From: Ignavibacterium sp.
GTDB lineage: Bacteria > Bacteroidota > Ignavibacteria > Ignavibacteriales > Ignavibacteriaceae
Length of the DNA stretch: 64,000 bases
Assembly (NCBI GenBank): GCA_032027145.1
Contig: JAVSMP010000001.1
Span: 1,702,903 to 1,766,902, forward strand
Reading direction: 5' to 3'
Shown here: positions 16,684-26,667 of the stretch, one piece after another
Numbering within the stretch: position 1 is the first letter of the stretch
Layout of the letters: every line of letters begins with the position of its first letter
Made by a program: the position numbers and the translations under genes
Notes under the pieces: generated by a model
Told to the model about the DNA's origin: nothing
Databases searched by the model: none
The model's input: only the letters and a program-made list of their open reading frames with translations

Positions 16684-18071
16684 TGAAAAGAACATATTTA
16701 AATATTAAAGATATTTTTAACATCCCGACAGCAGTGATCCACAATCCTGATGTGTTTAAAACTATTTATAATGTTTCAATTGATTCAAGAACTGTTAAAA
16801 AAAATACTTTGTTCATTGCAGTTAAAGGTCAAAGATTTGACGGGCATAATTTTATAAATGAAGCTGTAAAAAAAGGTGCGGTTGCTGTAATAGTAAATGA
16901 AAATAATTTTAAAAACTTAAGTGAGATTGATATTCCGGTTATAACCGTTAAGGATACAACAAAAGCTTTAGGAGACATTGCAAAAATCTGGAGACTGAAG
17001 CTTAAAACTAAAATAATCGGAATTACCGGAAGCGCTGGCAAAACAACAACAAAAGAGATTCTTGCAGCTTTGCTTTCTGAAAAATTTAAAGTGAACAAAA
17101 CAATTGCAAATAATAATAATCACATAGGAGTGCCGCTGACAATACTGAGCACTAACGAAAAACATAATATCCTTGTTGCGGAGTTAGGAACAAATCATTT
17201 TGGTGAAATACCATATACAGCCTCGATCTTAAGTCCTGACTTTGCACTGATTACAAACATTGGCGATTCGCATCTCGAATATTTTAAAAACCGCAAAGGA
17301 GTTTTAAAAGAGAAATCTGCATTATTTAATGAAACAATAAAACGTAATGGAAAAGTATTTATAAACAATGATGATAAACTGCTGAAAGAGATTGGAAAGA
17401 AAATAAAAAGTAAAGTATCATTTGCTTTGGATGAAAAGGCAGATTATAAAACAAAGATTTTAGGATACGATAAATCCGTAATGCCGCATATTGTAATCAA
17501 GAATAAGAAAAAATTATTTGATGCAGTTTTACCGGTTATTGGCGAGAAAAATGTATTAAACTTTACTTCAGCATTTGCAATTGCATCTGAACTTGGTCTA
17601 ACTGATTTACAAATAAAAAATGCATTAAAGAAAGTAAAAACTTATAGAAAAAGATTAGAAGTTAAGAATTATAGAAAATTTACTCTAATCAACGACACTT
17701 ATAATGCAAACCCTGATTCAATGAGATCTTCATTTGATGTATTAAATAAGATTCAATCACGCAAAAGAAGAATTGCAGTAATCGGTGATATGTTTGAACT
17801 CGGAAATGAATCAAAAGCCAAGCATTTAGATCTTGCAGACTTAATTAATAAAACACAAACTGATGAAATTTACTCGATTGGTAAAATGATGAAACTGATG
17901 GATAAAAAGCTTAATGGTAAAACGAAAACCCATCAGCATTTTACACAGCGGGAATCATTAAAAAATATTTTAAAAAAAATTGATATTACTGATTCTGCAA
18001 TTTTGATTAAAGGTTCACGCGGAATGAAAATGGAAGAATTTGTTTCAGTAATTGAAGACAGAAAAAAATAA
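16683..18071 (+). CDS. murF: UDP-MurNAc-tripeptide:D-Ala-D-Ala ligase MurF
   Basis: The ATG at 16683 (overlapping the murE stop as TGATG) is chosen over a TTG one codon earlier, giving 462 residues. Motifs are DSRTVKKNTLFIAVKG, the ATP loop ITGSAGKTTTKE, ANNNNHIGVP and NDTYNANPDSM, all typical of MurF. It adds the D-Ala-D-Ala dipeptide to complete the cytoplasmic pentapeptide precursor. A ddl gene, which would supply that dipeptide, is not present in this cluster. Confidence 0.94.
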   Translation: MKRTYLNIKDIFNIPTAVIHNPDVFKTIYNVSIDSRTVKKNTLFIAVKGQRFDGHNFINEAVKKGAVAVIVNENNFKNLSEIDIPVITVKDTTKALGDIAKIWRLKLKTKIIGITGSAGKTTTKEILAALLSEKFKVNKTIANNNNHIGVPLTILSTNEKHNILVAELGTNHFGEIPYTASILSPDFALITNIGDSHLEYFKNRKGVLKEKSALFNETIKRNGKVFINNDDKLLKEIGKKIKSKVSFALDEKADYKTKILGYDKSVMPHIVIKNKKKLFDAVLPVIGEKNVLNFTSAFAIASELGLTDLQIKNALKKVKTYRKRLEVKNYRKFTLINDTYNANPDSMRSSFDVLNKIQSRKRRIAVIGDMFELGNESKAKHLDLADLINKTQTDEIYSIGKMMKLMDKKLNGKTKTHQHFTQRESLKNILKKIDITDSAILIKGSRGMKMEEFVSVIEDRKK

Positions 18072-19180
18072 TGCTTTATTATTTATTTGAATACATAAAT
18101 AAAACTTTCAATCCTCCGGGATTTGATATTTTCAGATTCTTAACATTCAGATCTGCACTTGCAGCGATAACAGGATTGTTCCTGGCATTTTATCTGGGTC
18201 CCAAGATAATTAAAAGATTACAGGCTCATCAAATCGGTGAGGCTAAAAAAGCAGATGGTCCGAATTTTCACTGGTCAAAAGTTGGAACACCTACTATGGG
18301 AGGAATGATCATCATATTATCTGTGGTTATTCCGGTTTTACTCTGGGGAGATTTGAAAAGCATTTATATTATTTTAATTCTTGCCGGAACTATCTGGCTT
18401 AGTCTGGTGGGTTTTTTGGATGATTATTTAAAAGTAATTAAGAAACTTCCAAATGGATTAATTGCTCGTTATAAATTATTAGGACAGGTTTTTATTGGAT
18501 TAGTTGTTGGATCGGTAATTTATTTTTCACCTGAGTTTAATGGATATAGTACTTTAACAACAGTACCATTTCTAAAAAATGTTAATCTGGATTTTTCATA
18601 TCTGTACATCCCGTTGGTTGTGTTTATAATAACTGCAACTTCAAACGCAGTTAATCTAACCGACGGATTAGATGGACTGGCAACAGGAGTAATTGTAATT
18701 ATAATGATTGCCCTTGCTTTGCTTTCTTACTTCAGCGGTAACCTAATCTTTGCAAACTATCTGAATATAATTTATTTGCCGGGCTCAGGCGAATTAACAA
18801 TTTTTATTGCCGCACTTGTTGGTGCAGGATTGGGATTTCTTTGGTTCAACTCGTATCCGGCGCAAGTATTTATGGGTGATACAGGATCGCTTGCATTAGG
18901 CGGAGCTTTTGGAATTATTGCTGTGCTGATTAAGAAAGAATTGTTTATCCCAATTCTTGGCGGAATCTTTTTTATGGAAACTCTATCGGTTATCATTCAA
19001 AGACTTTACTTTAAATACACAAAGAAAAAGTACGGCGAAGGAAAAAGAGTTTTTAAAATGGCTCCGATTCACCATCACTTCGAGATGGTTGGATGGGCTG
19101 AACCAAAAATTGTTGTTCGTGCTTATATAATAGGAATAATACTTGCAATCATAACTTTGGCTTCATTTAAGATAAGATGA
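18071..19180 (+). CDS. mraY: Phospho-MurNAc-pentapeptide translocase MraY
   Basis: This 369-residue polytopic protein has about ten TM helices and the MraY signatures: GTPTMGGMIII, GFLDDYLKV, NAVNLTDGLDGLATG, FMGDTGSLALGG and the PIHHHFE loop. It transfers phospho-MurNAc-pentapeptide onto undecaprenyl phosphate to make lipid I at the inner face of the cytoplasmic membrane. The start overlaps the murF stop by one base and its end overlaps murD by 4. Confidence 0.96.
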   Translation: MLYYLFEYINKTFNPPGFDIFRFLTFRSALAAITGLFLAFYLGPKIIKRLQAHQIGEAKKADGPNFHWSKVGTPTMGGMIIILSVVIPVLLWGDLKSIYIILILAGTIWLSLVGFLDDYLKVIKKLPNGLIARYKLLGQVFIGLVVGSVIYFSPEFNGYSTLTTVPFLKNVNLDFSYLYIPLVVFIITATSNAVNLTDGLDGLATGVIVIIMIALALLSYFSGNLIFANYLNIIYLPGSGELTIFIAALVGAGLGFLWFNSYPAQVFMGDTGSLALGGAFGIIAVLIKKELFIPILGGIFFMETLSVIIQRLYFKYTKKKYGEGKRVFKMAPIHHHFEMVGWAEPKIVVRAYIIGIILAIITLASFKIR

Positions 19181-20526
19181 TAGAAATCAGAAATAAAAAA
19201 ATATCAATTATTGGTGCTGTAAGAAGTGGAATTGGCGCTGCTAAGTTATCAAAACAACTTGGTGCAGTTCCATTTGTAAGCGATTCCGGTTCAGAAAATA
19301 AATTAAAACCATCAATAGAAATTTTAAAAAACGAAAGAATTGATTTTGAAATTGAAAAACACTCTGATAGAGTATTTAATTGTGATATAATGATTGTTAG
19401 TCCGGGTGTACCTTCTGATTCAGAAGTTATTAAAAAAGCCAGGGCAAGAAATCTGAAAATTATAAGTGAACTTGAATTTGCTTCAGCATTATGCAGAGGA
19501 AATATAATAGGTATAACCGGAACTAACGGTAAAACTACTACAACAAGTTTATGCGGTTATCTTTTTAATGAATGTGATAAGAAAACTTATACTGCCGGTA
19601 ATATCGGTTTAGCTTTTTCAGAAGTGGCTGATAAAGTTAATGAGAATGAATTTGTTTCTTTAGAGATATCAAGTTTTCAGCTTGATCTGATAGAGAACTT
19701 TAAACCAAAAGTTGCAATGATACTGAATATTACTCCAGATCATTTAAATAGATATGAAAACAGCGTTGAGAAATACGCAAAATCTAAATTGAGAATATTT
19801 GAGAATCAGAATGAAGATGATTTTCTGATCCTAAACAAAGACAGCGATTTGTTAAATCAGTATTTCACTAAAGCAAAAAGTAAGATTTTCTTTTTCTCAA
19901 CTAAGAAAAAAGTTACTAACGGATGTTATCTAGAAAACGATGAGGTAAAATTTCTGAGAAATGATGTAGTTGAGTTTAGCTGCAAAGTCTCAGATATAAA
20001 CATTAAAGGTGAACATAACATACAAAATGCAATGGCGGTTATAATTGCAGCTAAAATATTTGAACTTAATCATGAAAAAATCTTAGAAGCGTTAAAATCG
20101 TTTAAGGGTGTTGAGCACAGATTGGAATTAGTAAGAGAAATTGCAGGGATTAAATTTATAAATGATTCCAAAGCTACCAATGTCGATTCTGTTGAAGTTG
20201 CATTAAAGAGTTTTGATGAGCCGATATTTTTAATTCTTGGCGGGCAGGATAAAGGAAATGATTATTCAATGATTGAAGATCTTGTGGTAAAAAAAGTAAA
20301 AAAAATATATGCCATAGGTTCATCGGCAGAAAAAGTTTTTAATTACTTTCATCGCAAAGTTAAAACAGAAATAAAAACTGATTTTAACGATGTTGTTAAT
20401 GCTTCTTTAAGCGAAGCACGAAGTGGGGATGTTGTTTTACTTTCTCCGGCTTGTGCAAGTTTTGATATGTTTGATAATTATGAACACCGCGGAAAAATTT
20501 TTAAGGAAATTGTAAATAGTAAATGA
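19177..20526 (+). CDS. murD: UDP-MurNAc-L-Ala:D-Glu ligase MurD
   Basis: A 449-residue Mur ligase with an N-terminal Rossmann-like domain (IIGAVRSGIGAAKL), the ATP loop GITGTNGKTTTTS, EISSFQLD, a catalytic-domain NDSKATN motif and a C-terminal LLSPACASFDMFDNYEHRG. The last segment is diagnostic for MurD. It adds D-glutamate to UDP-MurNAc-L-alanine. It overlaps mraY and ftsW by 4 bases each. Confidence 0.95.
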   Translation: MIEIRNKKISIIGAVRSGIGAAKLSKQLGAVPFVSDSGSENKLKPSIEILKNERIDFEIEKHSDRVFNCDIMIVSPGVPSDSEVIKKARARNLKIISELEFASALCRGNIIGITGTNGKTTTTSLCGYLFNECDKKTYTAGNIGLAFSEVADKVNENEFVSLEISSFQLDLIENFKPKVAMILNITPDHLNRYENSVEKYAKSKLRIFENQNEDDFLILNKDSDLLNQYFTKAKSKIFFFSTKKKVTNGCYLENDEVKFLRNDVVEFSCKVSDINIKGEHNIQNAMAVIIAAKIFELNHEKILEALKSFKGVEHRLELVREIAGIKFINDSKATNVDSVEVALKSFDEPIFLILGGQDKGNDYSMIEDLVVKKVKKIYAIGSSAEKVFNYFHRKVKTEIKTDFNDVVNASLSEARSGDVVLLSPACASFDMFDNYEHRGKIFKEIVNSK

Positions 20527-21680
20527 AAAAATTAGCTGTCATAGTATTTTTCGCAACTCTTAGTCTTATCCTGATCGGGTTGATAATAGTTATGAGTGCA
20601 AGCAGTACTTATAGTGCAACTAAGTTTAACAACTCATTTTATTTATTTAATCAGCATCTTTATAAAGTTTTGTTTGGCATAGCTATGTTGATTGCATTTA
20701 GTTTTATTCCATACGAGTGGTATAGAAATGTAAGTAAACCAGCAGTTATATCAGCAGCTTTACTTCTTTTAATTACACTCATTATAGCTCCACAGGTAAA
20801 AGGTTCTGGGCGCTGGCTTAATCTTGGATTTACAACAATTCAGCCGGCAGATATTGCAAAGCTGGTACTTATAATTCATTTGGCTTTTTTACTAGAAAAA
20901 AAGAAAGAATATGTAACAGAATTAAAAAATGGTTTTTTGGCTTTGCTTAGTTGGGTGTTCATCTTTGTTGTATTAATATTTTTTCAACCAAATGTCAGTA
21001 ATGCTTTATTAATTACAGTAGTGTCATTAACTATGATATTTGTGGGCGGTGCAAGGTTAAAACATGTTTTGGTTTCTTCTCTTGTGTTATTAGCCAGTGC
21101 GGGAGTCTTTATGATGTTTTTAACGCACTCAAGAAAAAGAATTTTAAGTTTTATTCATTCGTTTGGAGAAAACGGACAATTAGCTCATCAGGTCAAACAA
21201 GGAATTATTAGTCTTGGCAGCGGCGGTTTATTTGGTATAGGAATCGGCGGAAGCAGACAAAGTAATCTATTTTTACCAGAATCTTATGGCGATTTTATTC
21301 TTGCAATTCTTGGTGAAGAAACTGGATTTGTTGGTGTAATAGTAGTTTTGTTTTTATATCTGACATTATTTACTGCGGGTATTTTAATAGCGAAAAAAAC
21401 AAAGGACAGGTTTGGTCAGATGCTGGCTTTTGGAATATCATATTCAATAATTATTTATGCTTTTGCTAATACAGCAGTTGCAACCGGAGTAGTGCCGACA
21501 ACTGGATTTCCGCTGCCATTTATAAGTTATGGCGGTACTTCAGTTGTTTTTTTGTGTATCTCAATTGGAATCCTGATTAATATAGCTATTAACAATTACT
21601 TGCTGGAAAAAAACAAACTCAAATCAACAGATACTAATTCGTATAACAAAACAACTTTAGCAGTTGAGGAAATAAGATAA
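20523..21680 (+). CDS. ftsW: Septal peptidoglycan glycosyltransferase FtsW
   Basis: This 385-residue SEDS-family protein has about ten TM helices and family motifs: VKGSGRWLNLG, QPADIAKLVLI, LGSGGLFGIGIGGS, PESYGDFILAILGEE and a C-terminal FPLPFISYGGTS. FtsW polymerises glycan strands at the septum with FtsI. Position between murD and murG argues for FtsW rather than the elongation paralogue RodA. It overlaps both neighbours, by 4 and 1 bases. Confidence 0.94.
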   Translation: MKKLAVIVFFATLSLILIGLIIVMSASSTYSATKFNNSFYLFNQHLYKVLFGIAMLIAFSFIPYEWYRNVSKPAVISAALLLLITLIIAPQVKGSGRWLNLGFTTIQPADIAKLVLIIHLAFLLEKKKEYVTELKNGFLALLSWVFIFVVLIFFQPNVSNALLITVVSLTMIFVGGARLKHVLVSSLVLLASAGVFMMFLTHSRKRILSFIHSFGENGQLAHQVKQGIISLGSGGLFGIGIGGSRQSNLFLPESYGDFILAILGEETGFVGVIVVLFLYLTLFTAGILIAKKTKDRFGQMLAFGISYSIIIYAFANTAVATGVVPTTGFPLPFISYGGTSVVFLCISIGILINIAINNYLLEKNKLKSTDTNSYNKTTLAVEEIR

Positions 21681-22780
21681 TGAAAAGTACAACTCCATAT
21701 AGATTTTTATTTGCCGGAGGAGGTACTGGCGGACATCTATATCCTGCAATTGCTGTTGCGAATGAGATTAAAAGAATTAAACCAGAATCAGAAATAATTT
21801 TTGTGGGTACGAAATCAAAAATTGAAGGAAAAGTTGTTCCGAAGTTAGGATATGGTTTTAAATCGATATGGATAAAAGGATTTTCCCGAAAATTTAATTT
21901 TGAGAATTTAATATTCCCGCTAAAACTTTTTGTCTCGCTGATTCAGTCGGTAGTTATTTCTTTCAGGTTTAAACCAAAGGTTGCAATTGGTTCGGGCGGT
22001 TACGTTGCCGGTCCAGCTATCTGGGGCGCATCAGTACTTGGTGCAAAAATTATTTTAATGGAATCAAATAGTTATCCAGGAATTACAACAAGACTTTTGG
22101 AAAGATATGCAGATGAATTGCATGTTGCTTTTGAAGATTCGATAAAATATTTGCGAAAACCAGAGAAGGTTAAAGTAACAGGTAATCCTGTAAGAACAGA
22201 ACTCGGTTTAACTAAGAAGGAAGAAGCAAAAAAATATTTTGGACTGGATGAAAACAAGAAAACTATTCTTGTACTTGGAGGAAGTTTAGGTGCAGCGTCT
22301 ATAAACGAAGCGATTGCTGGTTGTGTGGAAGAGTTAGAAAAAAAATCATTACAAGTAATCTGGCAGACAGGAAAGAATTATTATCATAACTATAAAAATA
22401 TTAACTTTAGTTCCGTGAAAATTCTGGATTTTATTGAAGACATGGACAAAGCTTACTCAGCTTGCGATGTTTTGGTTGCCAGAGCTGGTGCAACAACAAT
22501 AGCTGAGTTAACCGTGCTTGGAATTGCTTCAATATTAATCCCTTCGCCCCACGTCGCGGAGAATCACCAATATTATAATGCTAAGTCTCTTGAAGATAAT
22601 GATGCTGCTGTGCTTATACAGGACTCTGATGTAAAAAATATATTACATAATAAGATTATTGAAATTGCAGGTGATGAAAAGCAGTTAAAAAATTTAAGTG
22701 AAAATGCAAAAAAGCTTTCCAGACCGGAAGCTGCAAACATAATTGCAAAGAGTGCAATTAATTATGTGTTAAGTGTATGA
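21680..22780 (+). CDS. murG: Lipid II synthase MurG (GlcNAc transferase)
   Basis: A 366-residue GT28 family protein. The N-terminal GGGTGGHLYPAIAVANEI loop and GSGGYVAGPA contact the lipid acceptor and pyrophosphate, and the C-terminal half has GGSLGAASIN and RAGATTIAELT for UDP-GlcNAc binding, followed by HVAENHQYYNAK. It converts lipid I to lipid II at the cytoplasmic membrane face. Its end overlaps the start of the following unknown gene by 4 bases. Confidence 0.95.
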   Translation: MKSTTPYRFLFAGGGTGGHLYPAIAVANEIKRIKPESEIIFVGTKSKIEGKVVPKLGYGFKSIWIKGFSRKFNFENLIFPLKLFVSLIQSVVISFRFKPKVAIGSGGYVAGPAIWGASVLGAKIILMESNSYPGITTRLLERYADELHVAFEDSIKYLRKPEKVKVTGNPVRTELGLTKKEEAKKYFGLDENKKTILVLGGSLGAASINEAIAGCVEELEKKSLQVIWQTGKNYYHNYKNINFSSVKILDFIEDMDKAYSACDVLVARAGATTIAELTVLGIASILIPSPHVAENHQYYNAKSLEDNDAAVLIQDSDVKNILHNKIIEIAGDEKQLKNLSENAKKLSRPEAANIIAKSAINYVLSV

Positions 22781-23256
22781 CGGATGAACAATTAAAAAAT
22801 AAAAGTAAGTTTAAATACAATATGTCGTTTTACTATCAGTCAACAATTATTTACTTCATTGTTTTTATAGTTTATTTGTTGATAAGAGGACAGTTTGTAG
22901 AAAGCTCATATACTTTGATTATGCATGATCCAATTATTTATTTACTTGCTTTTATTGTTGTAGTTGCAATGATTGCTTTGTTGTTTAACATATATCGAAA
23001 CAGATTTATTGAATTTAGCAGGGAAGGATTGATCTTTAGTGATCGCTTTGGTTCAAAGCTTATTAATAAAAGTGATATTAATATTATTAAGATAGGTAAA
23101 GACAGAAGATTTGATAAATCTAATCCATTAAAATTTATAAGGATTAAAATTAAATCAAGGATCAGACCGATTATTGTAAGACCAAGTGATTATGAAAATG
23201 AAAATGAATTAGTTAAAAGATTTCATCAACTTAAAACTGAAATTGAAAAACCATAA
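22777..23256 (+). CDS. Two-TM protein with PH-like C-terminal domain, inside the dcw operon
   Basis: This 159-residue protein of unknown function has two TM helices (about 24-42 and 51-71) followed by a strand-rich cytoplasmic part with REGLIFSDRFGSKLINKSDINIIKIG. That pattern (membrane pair, then a small beta domain) resembles bacterial PH-like (bPH) proteins, but the match is by eye only. It overlaps murG by 4 bases and murC starts directly after its stop, so it is translated with cell-wall enzymes. An envelope or division role is inferred from that position. It is not part of textbook dcw clusters. Confidence 0.65.
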   Translation: MTDEQLKNKSKFKYNMSFYYQSTIIYFIVFIVYLLIRGQFVESSYTLIMHDPIIYLLAFIVVVAMIALLFNIYRNRFIEFSREGLIFSDRFGSKLINKSDINIIKIGKDRRFDKSNPLKFIRIKIKSRIRPIIVRPSDYENENELVKRFHQLKTEIEKP

Positions 23257-24624
23257 ATGTTTAAGAATATTAAAAAAATTCACTTCGTTGGAATAGGCGG
23301 AATAGGTATGAGCGGAATTGCAGAGATTCTGTTCTATCAGGGTTTTAAAATTTCGGGCTCAGATAAATCTTTAAGTGAAGTTACAGATAGACTGCAAAAA
23401 ATTGGAATCACTGTTTATGAAGGACATTCAGCTGAAAATCTGAAAGATGCTGATGTATTGGTTTATTCTTCTGCTGTTTCATTTGATAATCCGGAAATCA
23501 AAGCAGCAATCGCAAAAAAAATTCCGGTAATTAAAAGATCTGAAATGCTTGCTGAGACAATGAGAGTGAAATATGGAATCGGTATTGCAGGAACACATGG
23601 TAAAACTACAACAACTTCAATGGTAGGTTTAACATTAACTGATGGTGGAATTGATCCTACAATTATTGTTGGAGGAAAACTCAGCAGTCTGGGCGGAACG
23701 AATGCGAGATTAGGGAAGGGAGAATTTATTGTTGTTGAAGCTGATGAATTTGACAGAACATTTTTAAAACTTACTCCAGTTATTGCTGCACTTACAACTT
23801 TGGAAAGTGAACATCTTGATACTTATAAAGATCTGGATGATATAAAGGGAGCGTTTACTGAATTTGCAAATAAAGTTCCGTTTTACGGATTTGTTACTCT
23901 TTGTATTGATGAACCAGCGCTTAGAGAAATAATGCCGAAAATTAACAAGAAAATAATTACCTATGGATTAAATACCGAAGCAGATGTTCGTGCTGTTAAT
24001 ATAACTCATAGCGGGTTTACAAGTTCATTCAAAGTAGAATATTTTGGAAAGGAACTTGGTGAGATAACATTGAAAATTCCTGGTAAACATAATATTAAAA
24101 ATTCACTTGTGGCAGTTGTAATTGCAAATGAACTTAGTGTTGATTTTAAAATTATTAAATCATCTTTAGAATCTTTCTCAGGCGTTTTCAGAAGATTTGA
24201 AGTTAAATATAATAAGGAAATTCTGGTTATTGATGATTATGCACATCATCCAACTGAAACAGAAGCAACGTTAAAAGCCGTAAGAGATGGATGGAACAGA
24301 AGGTTAATAGCTGTTTTTCAGCCGCATCTTTATTCACGTACAAAAGATTTTTATCAGGAGTTTGGTAAAGCATTTCTTAATTCAGATGTTTTTATTTGTA
24401 CAGATATTTATCCGGCAAGAGAATTACCGATAGAAGGAGTAACTGGTGATTTAATCGCAACATCAGCAAAGGAGTTAGGTCATAAAAACGTTCATTATGT
24501 TGCTGATAAAAAAGAAATACCTGGATTTTTAAATCAAATTAAAAAAGATGGTGATATAATAATTACAATGGGTGCCGGTGATATCTGGAAGTACGGAGAG
24601 CAGTTAATAGCAATGCTCAATTAA
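23257..24624 (+). CDS. murC: UDP-MurNAc:L-alanine ligase MurC
   Basis: A 455-residue Mur ligase. It opens with a glycine-rich loop (HFVGIGGIGMSGIAEIL), then has the ATP loop GIAGTHGKTTTTS, EADEFDRTFLKL, a DDYAHHPTE motif and FQPHLYSRTKDF, all characteristic of MurC. It adds L-alanine to UDP-MurNAc, the first peptide step. The gene begins immediately after the stop of the PH-like gene. No murB, which makes UDP-MurNAc, is found beside it. Confidence 0.95.
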   Translation: MFKNIKKIHFVGIGGIGMSGIAEILFYQGFKISGSDKSLSEVTDRLQKIGITVYEGHSAENLKDADVLVYSSAVSFDNPEIKAAIAKKIPVIKRSEMLAETMRVKYGIGIAGTHGKTTTTSMVGLTLTDGGIDPTIIVGGKLSSLGGTNARLGKGEFIVVEADEFDRTFLKLTPVIAALTTLESEHLDTYKDLDDIKGAFTEFANKVPFYGFVTLCIDEPALREIMPKINKKIITYGLNTEADVRAVNITHSGFTSSFKVEYFGKELGEITLKIPGKHNIKNSLVAVVIANELSVDFKIIKSSLESFSGVFRRFEVKYNKEILVIDDYAHHPTETEATLKAVRDGWNRRLIAVFQPHLYSRTKDFYQEFGKAFLNSDVFICTDIYPARELPIEGVTGDLIATSAKELGHKNVHYVADKKEIPGFLNQIKKDGDIIITMGAGDIWKYGEQLIAMLN

Positions 24625-24629
24625 GTGTT

Positions 24630-25397
24630 ATGAAAAAAGATTTTGGAAAATTATTAAGTGTTATTCTTTTATCGGCGATCGTTGTTTTAACAACTTATTT
24701 ATCTCTTGTTACCTACAGTAAAAAAGGAAAAGAGGATATAAAAATGATAAATATTTTCGGAAATAAATTACTGAACAAAGATATATATATGCGTTTTGCT
24801 AATATAGATCAGATATCAGTTAATGATAACATAAATCTAAACATTATTAAAAAAAGAATAGAAGAACATCCCTACATTGCAAAGGCTGAGGTAAAATCTG
24901 ATGGACGCGGCAATGTTGATGTTAGGATTAAAGAAAAAGATATTTATGCAATACTGCTAACAAAAGCAGAACCGTTTTTTGTTACAAGTGATTTTGAATT
25001 GTTAAAGATAATGGAACATACAACCTATTCTGATATTCCTGTCATAAGTAATTTCAGATTATCAGAGAAACCTGTTCCGCAAAAATTGTACAAAACGGAA
25101 GATATTATTGAAGCATTTAAAATAATTGACGCAGCTAAAATTACTGATACAGACTTAGCAAAAAGAATATCGGAAATAAATCTGAAAAACGGCGGTGATG
25201 TTGTACTCACGTTTTCAGGAGTTAATTATCCTGTTGTTTTCGGAAGAGGAAGTGAATCAAAGAAGATGATTTATCTTAGTTTAGTCTGGGAAAGAATTAA
25301 TAACTTAAAGGGTGCTTATCAGAATACTGAGTATATAGATTTAAGATTTAATAACGAAGCTTACATTGGAAGCAGAGAAAATACAGGTTTGATTTAA
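24630..25397 (+). CDS. ftsQ: FtsQ/DivIB-like cell division protein
   Basis: This 255-residue bitopic protein has a short cytoplasmic N-terminus, one TM helix (about 9-27), a POTRA-like segment (INIFGNKLLNKDIYMRF... to about 105, with IEEHPYIAKAEV) and an FtsQ-like beta region ending in YIDLRFNNEAYIG. The PYIAKAEV and final YIDLRF segments are typical of the family. It links FtsL/FtsB to the rest of the divisome in the periplasm. It is placed between murC and ftsA as usual. Confidence 0.88.
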   Translation: MKKDFGKLLSVILLSAIVVLTTYLSLVTYSKKGKEDIKMINIFGNKLLNKDIYMRFANIDQISVNDNINLNIIKKRIEEHPYIAKAEVKSDGRGNVDVRIKEKDIYAILLTKAEPFFVTSDFELLKIMEHTTYSDIPVISNFRLSEKPVPQKLYKTEDIIEAFKIIDAAKITDTDLAKRISEINLKNGGDVVLTFSGVNYPVVFGRGSESKKMIYLSLVWERINNLKGAYQNTEYIDLRFNNEAYIGSRENTGLI

Positions 25398-26647
25398 TGG
25401 AAAAAGATATTCTGGTTGGATTAGATCTTGGTACAACAAAAGTTTGCGCAGTAATTGCAAAAAAAGTTCCTGAACAAAACAGAATTGATGTACTTGGATT
25501 TGGTATTGCTCCTTCTGAAGGATTGCATAAAGGATTGGTTGCCAATATTGGTAAAACCGCTGAGGCAATTAAAACAGCTATGGATATTGCTGCTAACAGA
25601 GCTGGGTTTGAAGTTACAACTGTAAATGTTGGTGTTGCTGGCGAACATATTACAAGTATGCGCCATAGAAATTATGTAACAATCAATCGTGCAGAAAAAG
25701 AAATTATAAAGGAAGATCTTGATAGATTGGAAGCTGATGTCAGAACAATCAGCATTCCGGGTGATAGGCAAATTCTTCATATTATTCCCGAAGAGTTTTC
25801 AATTGATCATCATGCTGGAATTGAAGATCCGATTGGTATGTCAGGTTCAAGATTAGAAGCAAGCAATCATGTTGTACTTGCATCAATTCCGGCAATGGAA
25901 AATATAAGAAAGTCAGTTGAACGTGCCGGCTTTCAGGTTCAGGATTATATCCTACAGCCGATAGCTTCCAGTGCATCAGTGCTTGAAGAAAGCGAGAAAG
26001 ATCTTGGAATTGCTTTGATTGATATCGGAGGCGGAACAACTGATATTGCGATCTATCATAAAAAAGCGATTAAACATACACGGGTAATTGGTGTTGCCGG
26101 TAATCAGGTTACAAATGATATACGTGAATCACTCGGTGTTATGACAGATGAAGCCGAGAGGTTAAAAAGAGAATATGGCTATGCAAGTGAAAATGCAATT
26201 ATAAAAGATGAAGATATTTTAATTAAAGGTGTCGGTGCAAGAGGAAATACAAAAATTCCTATCAGCTTACTAACACAAATTATAAGTTTAAGAATGAAGG
26301 AATTATTTACTCTTGTAGATAATGAATTACGAACTGCAGGATTTAAATCAAAGATTAAAGCAGGAATTGTACTTACCGGTGGGGGATCATTATTAAGAGG
26401 CGTAACAGAATTAGCTGAGGAAGTTTTTGGACTGCCGACAAGAATTGGCGTCCCGCAGGAGCTTGGCGCCGGATTGTCAAATGAAATTGAAAGTCCGGAG
26501 TTTGCAACTGTTGCCGGATTGATAAGAGGAATACCTGGCGGCAAATCAAGTGAGTATAAAGGCTTGATTAAAAAACAGAAAGATAAATCGCAAGGGCGGT
26601 TTATTATGACACTTAAAAAAGTTAGAGATTTTTTTAACGAATTATAA
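25397..26647 (+). CDS. ftsA: Cell division protein FtsA
   Basis: This 416-residue actin-like ATPase shows GLDLGTTKVCAVIA (phosphate 1), IDIGGGTTDIAIYH (phosphate 2) and LTGGGSLLRGV (adenosine loop), plus the SHS2-type 1C domain between them. The C-terminus (RFIMTLKKVRDFFNEL) can form an amphipathic helix for membrane binding. FtsA anchors FtsZ filaments to the membrane. It overlaps ftsQ by one base and lies 20 bases before ftsZ. Confidence 0.95.
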   Translation: MEKDILVGLDLGTTKVCAVIAKKVPEQNRIDVLGFGIAPSEGLHKGLVANIGKTAEAIKTAMDIAANRAGFEVTTVNVGVAGEHITSMRHRNYVTINRAEKEIIKEDLDRLEADVRTISIPGDRQILHIIPEEFSIDHHAGIEDPIGMSGSRLEASNHVVLASIPAMENIRKSVERAGFQVQDYILQPIASSASVLEESEKDLGIALIDIGGGTTDIAIYHKKAIKHTRVIGVAGNQVTNDIRESLGVMTDEAERLKREYGYASENAIIKDEDILIKGVGARGNTKIPISLLTQIISLRMKELFTLVDNELRTAGFKSKIKAGIVLTGGGSLLRGVTELAEEVFGLPTRIGVPQELGAGLSNEIESPEFATVAGLIRGIPGGKSSEYKGLIKKQKDKSQGRFIMTLKKVRDFFNEL

Positions 26648-26667
26648 AATCATATTTAGGAGGACCT

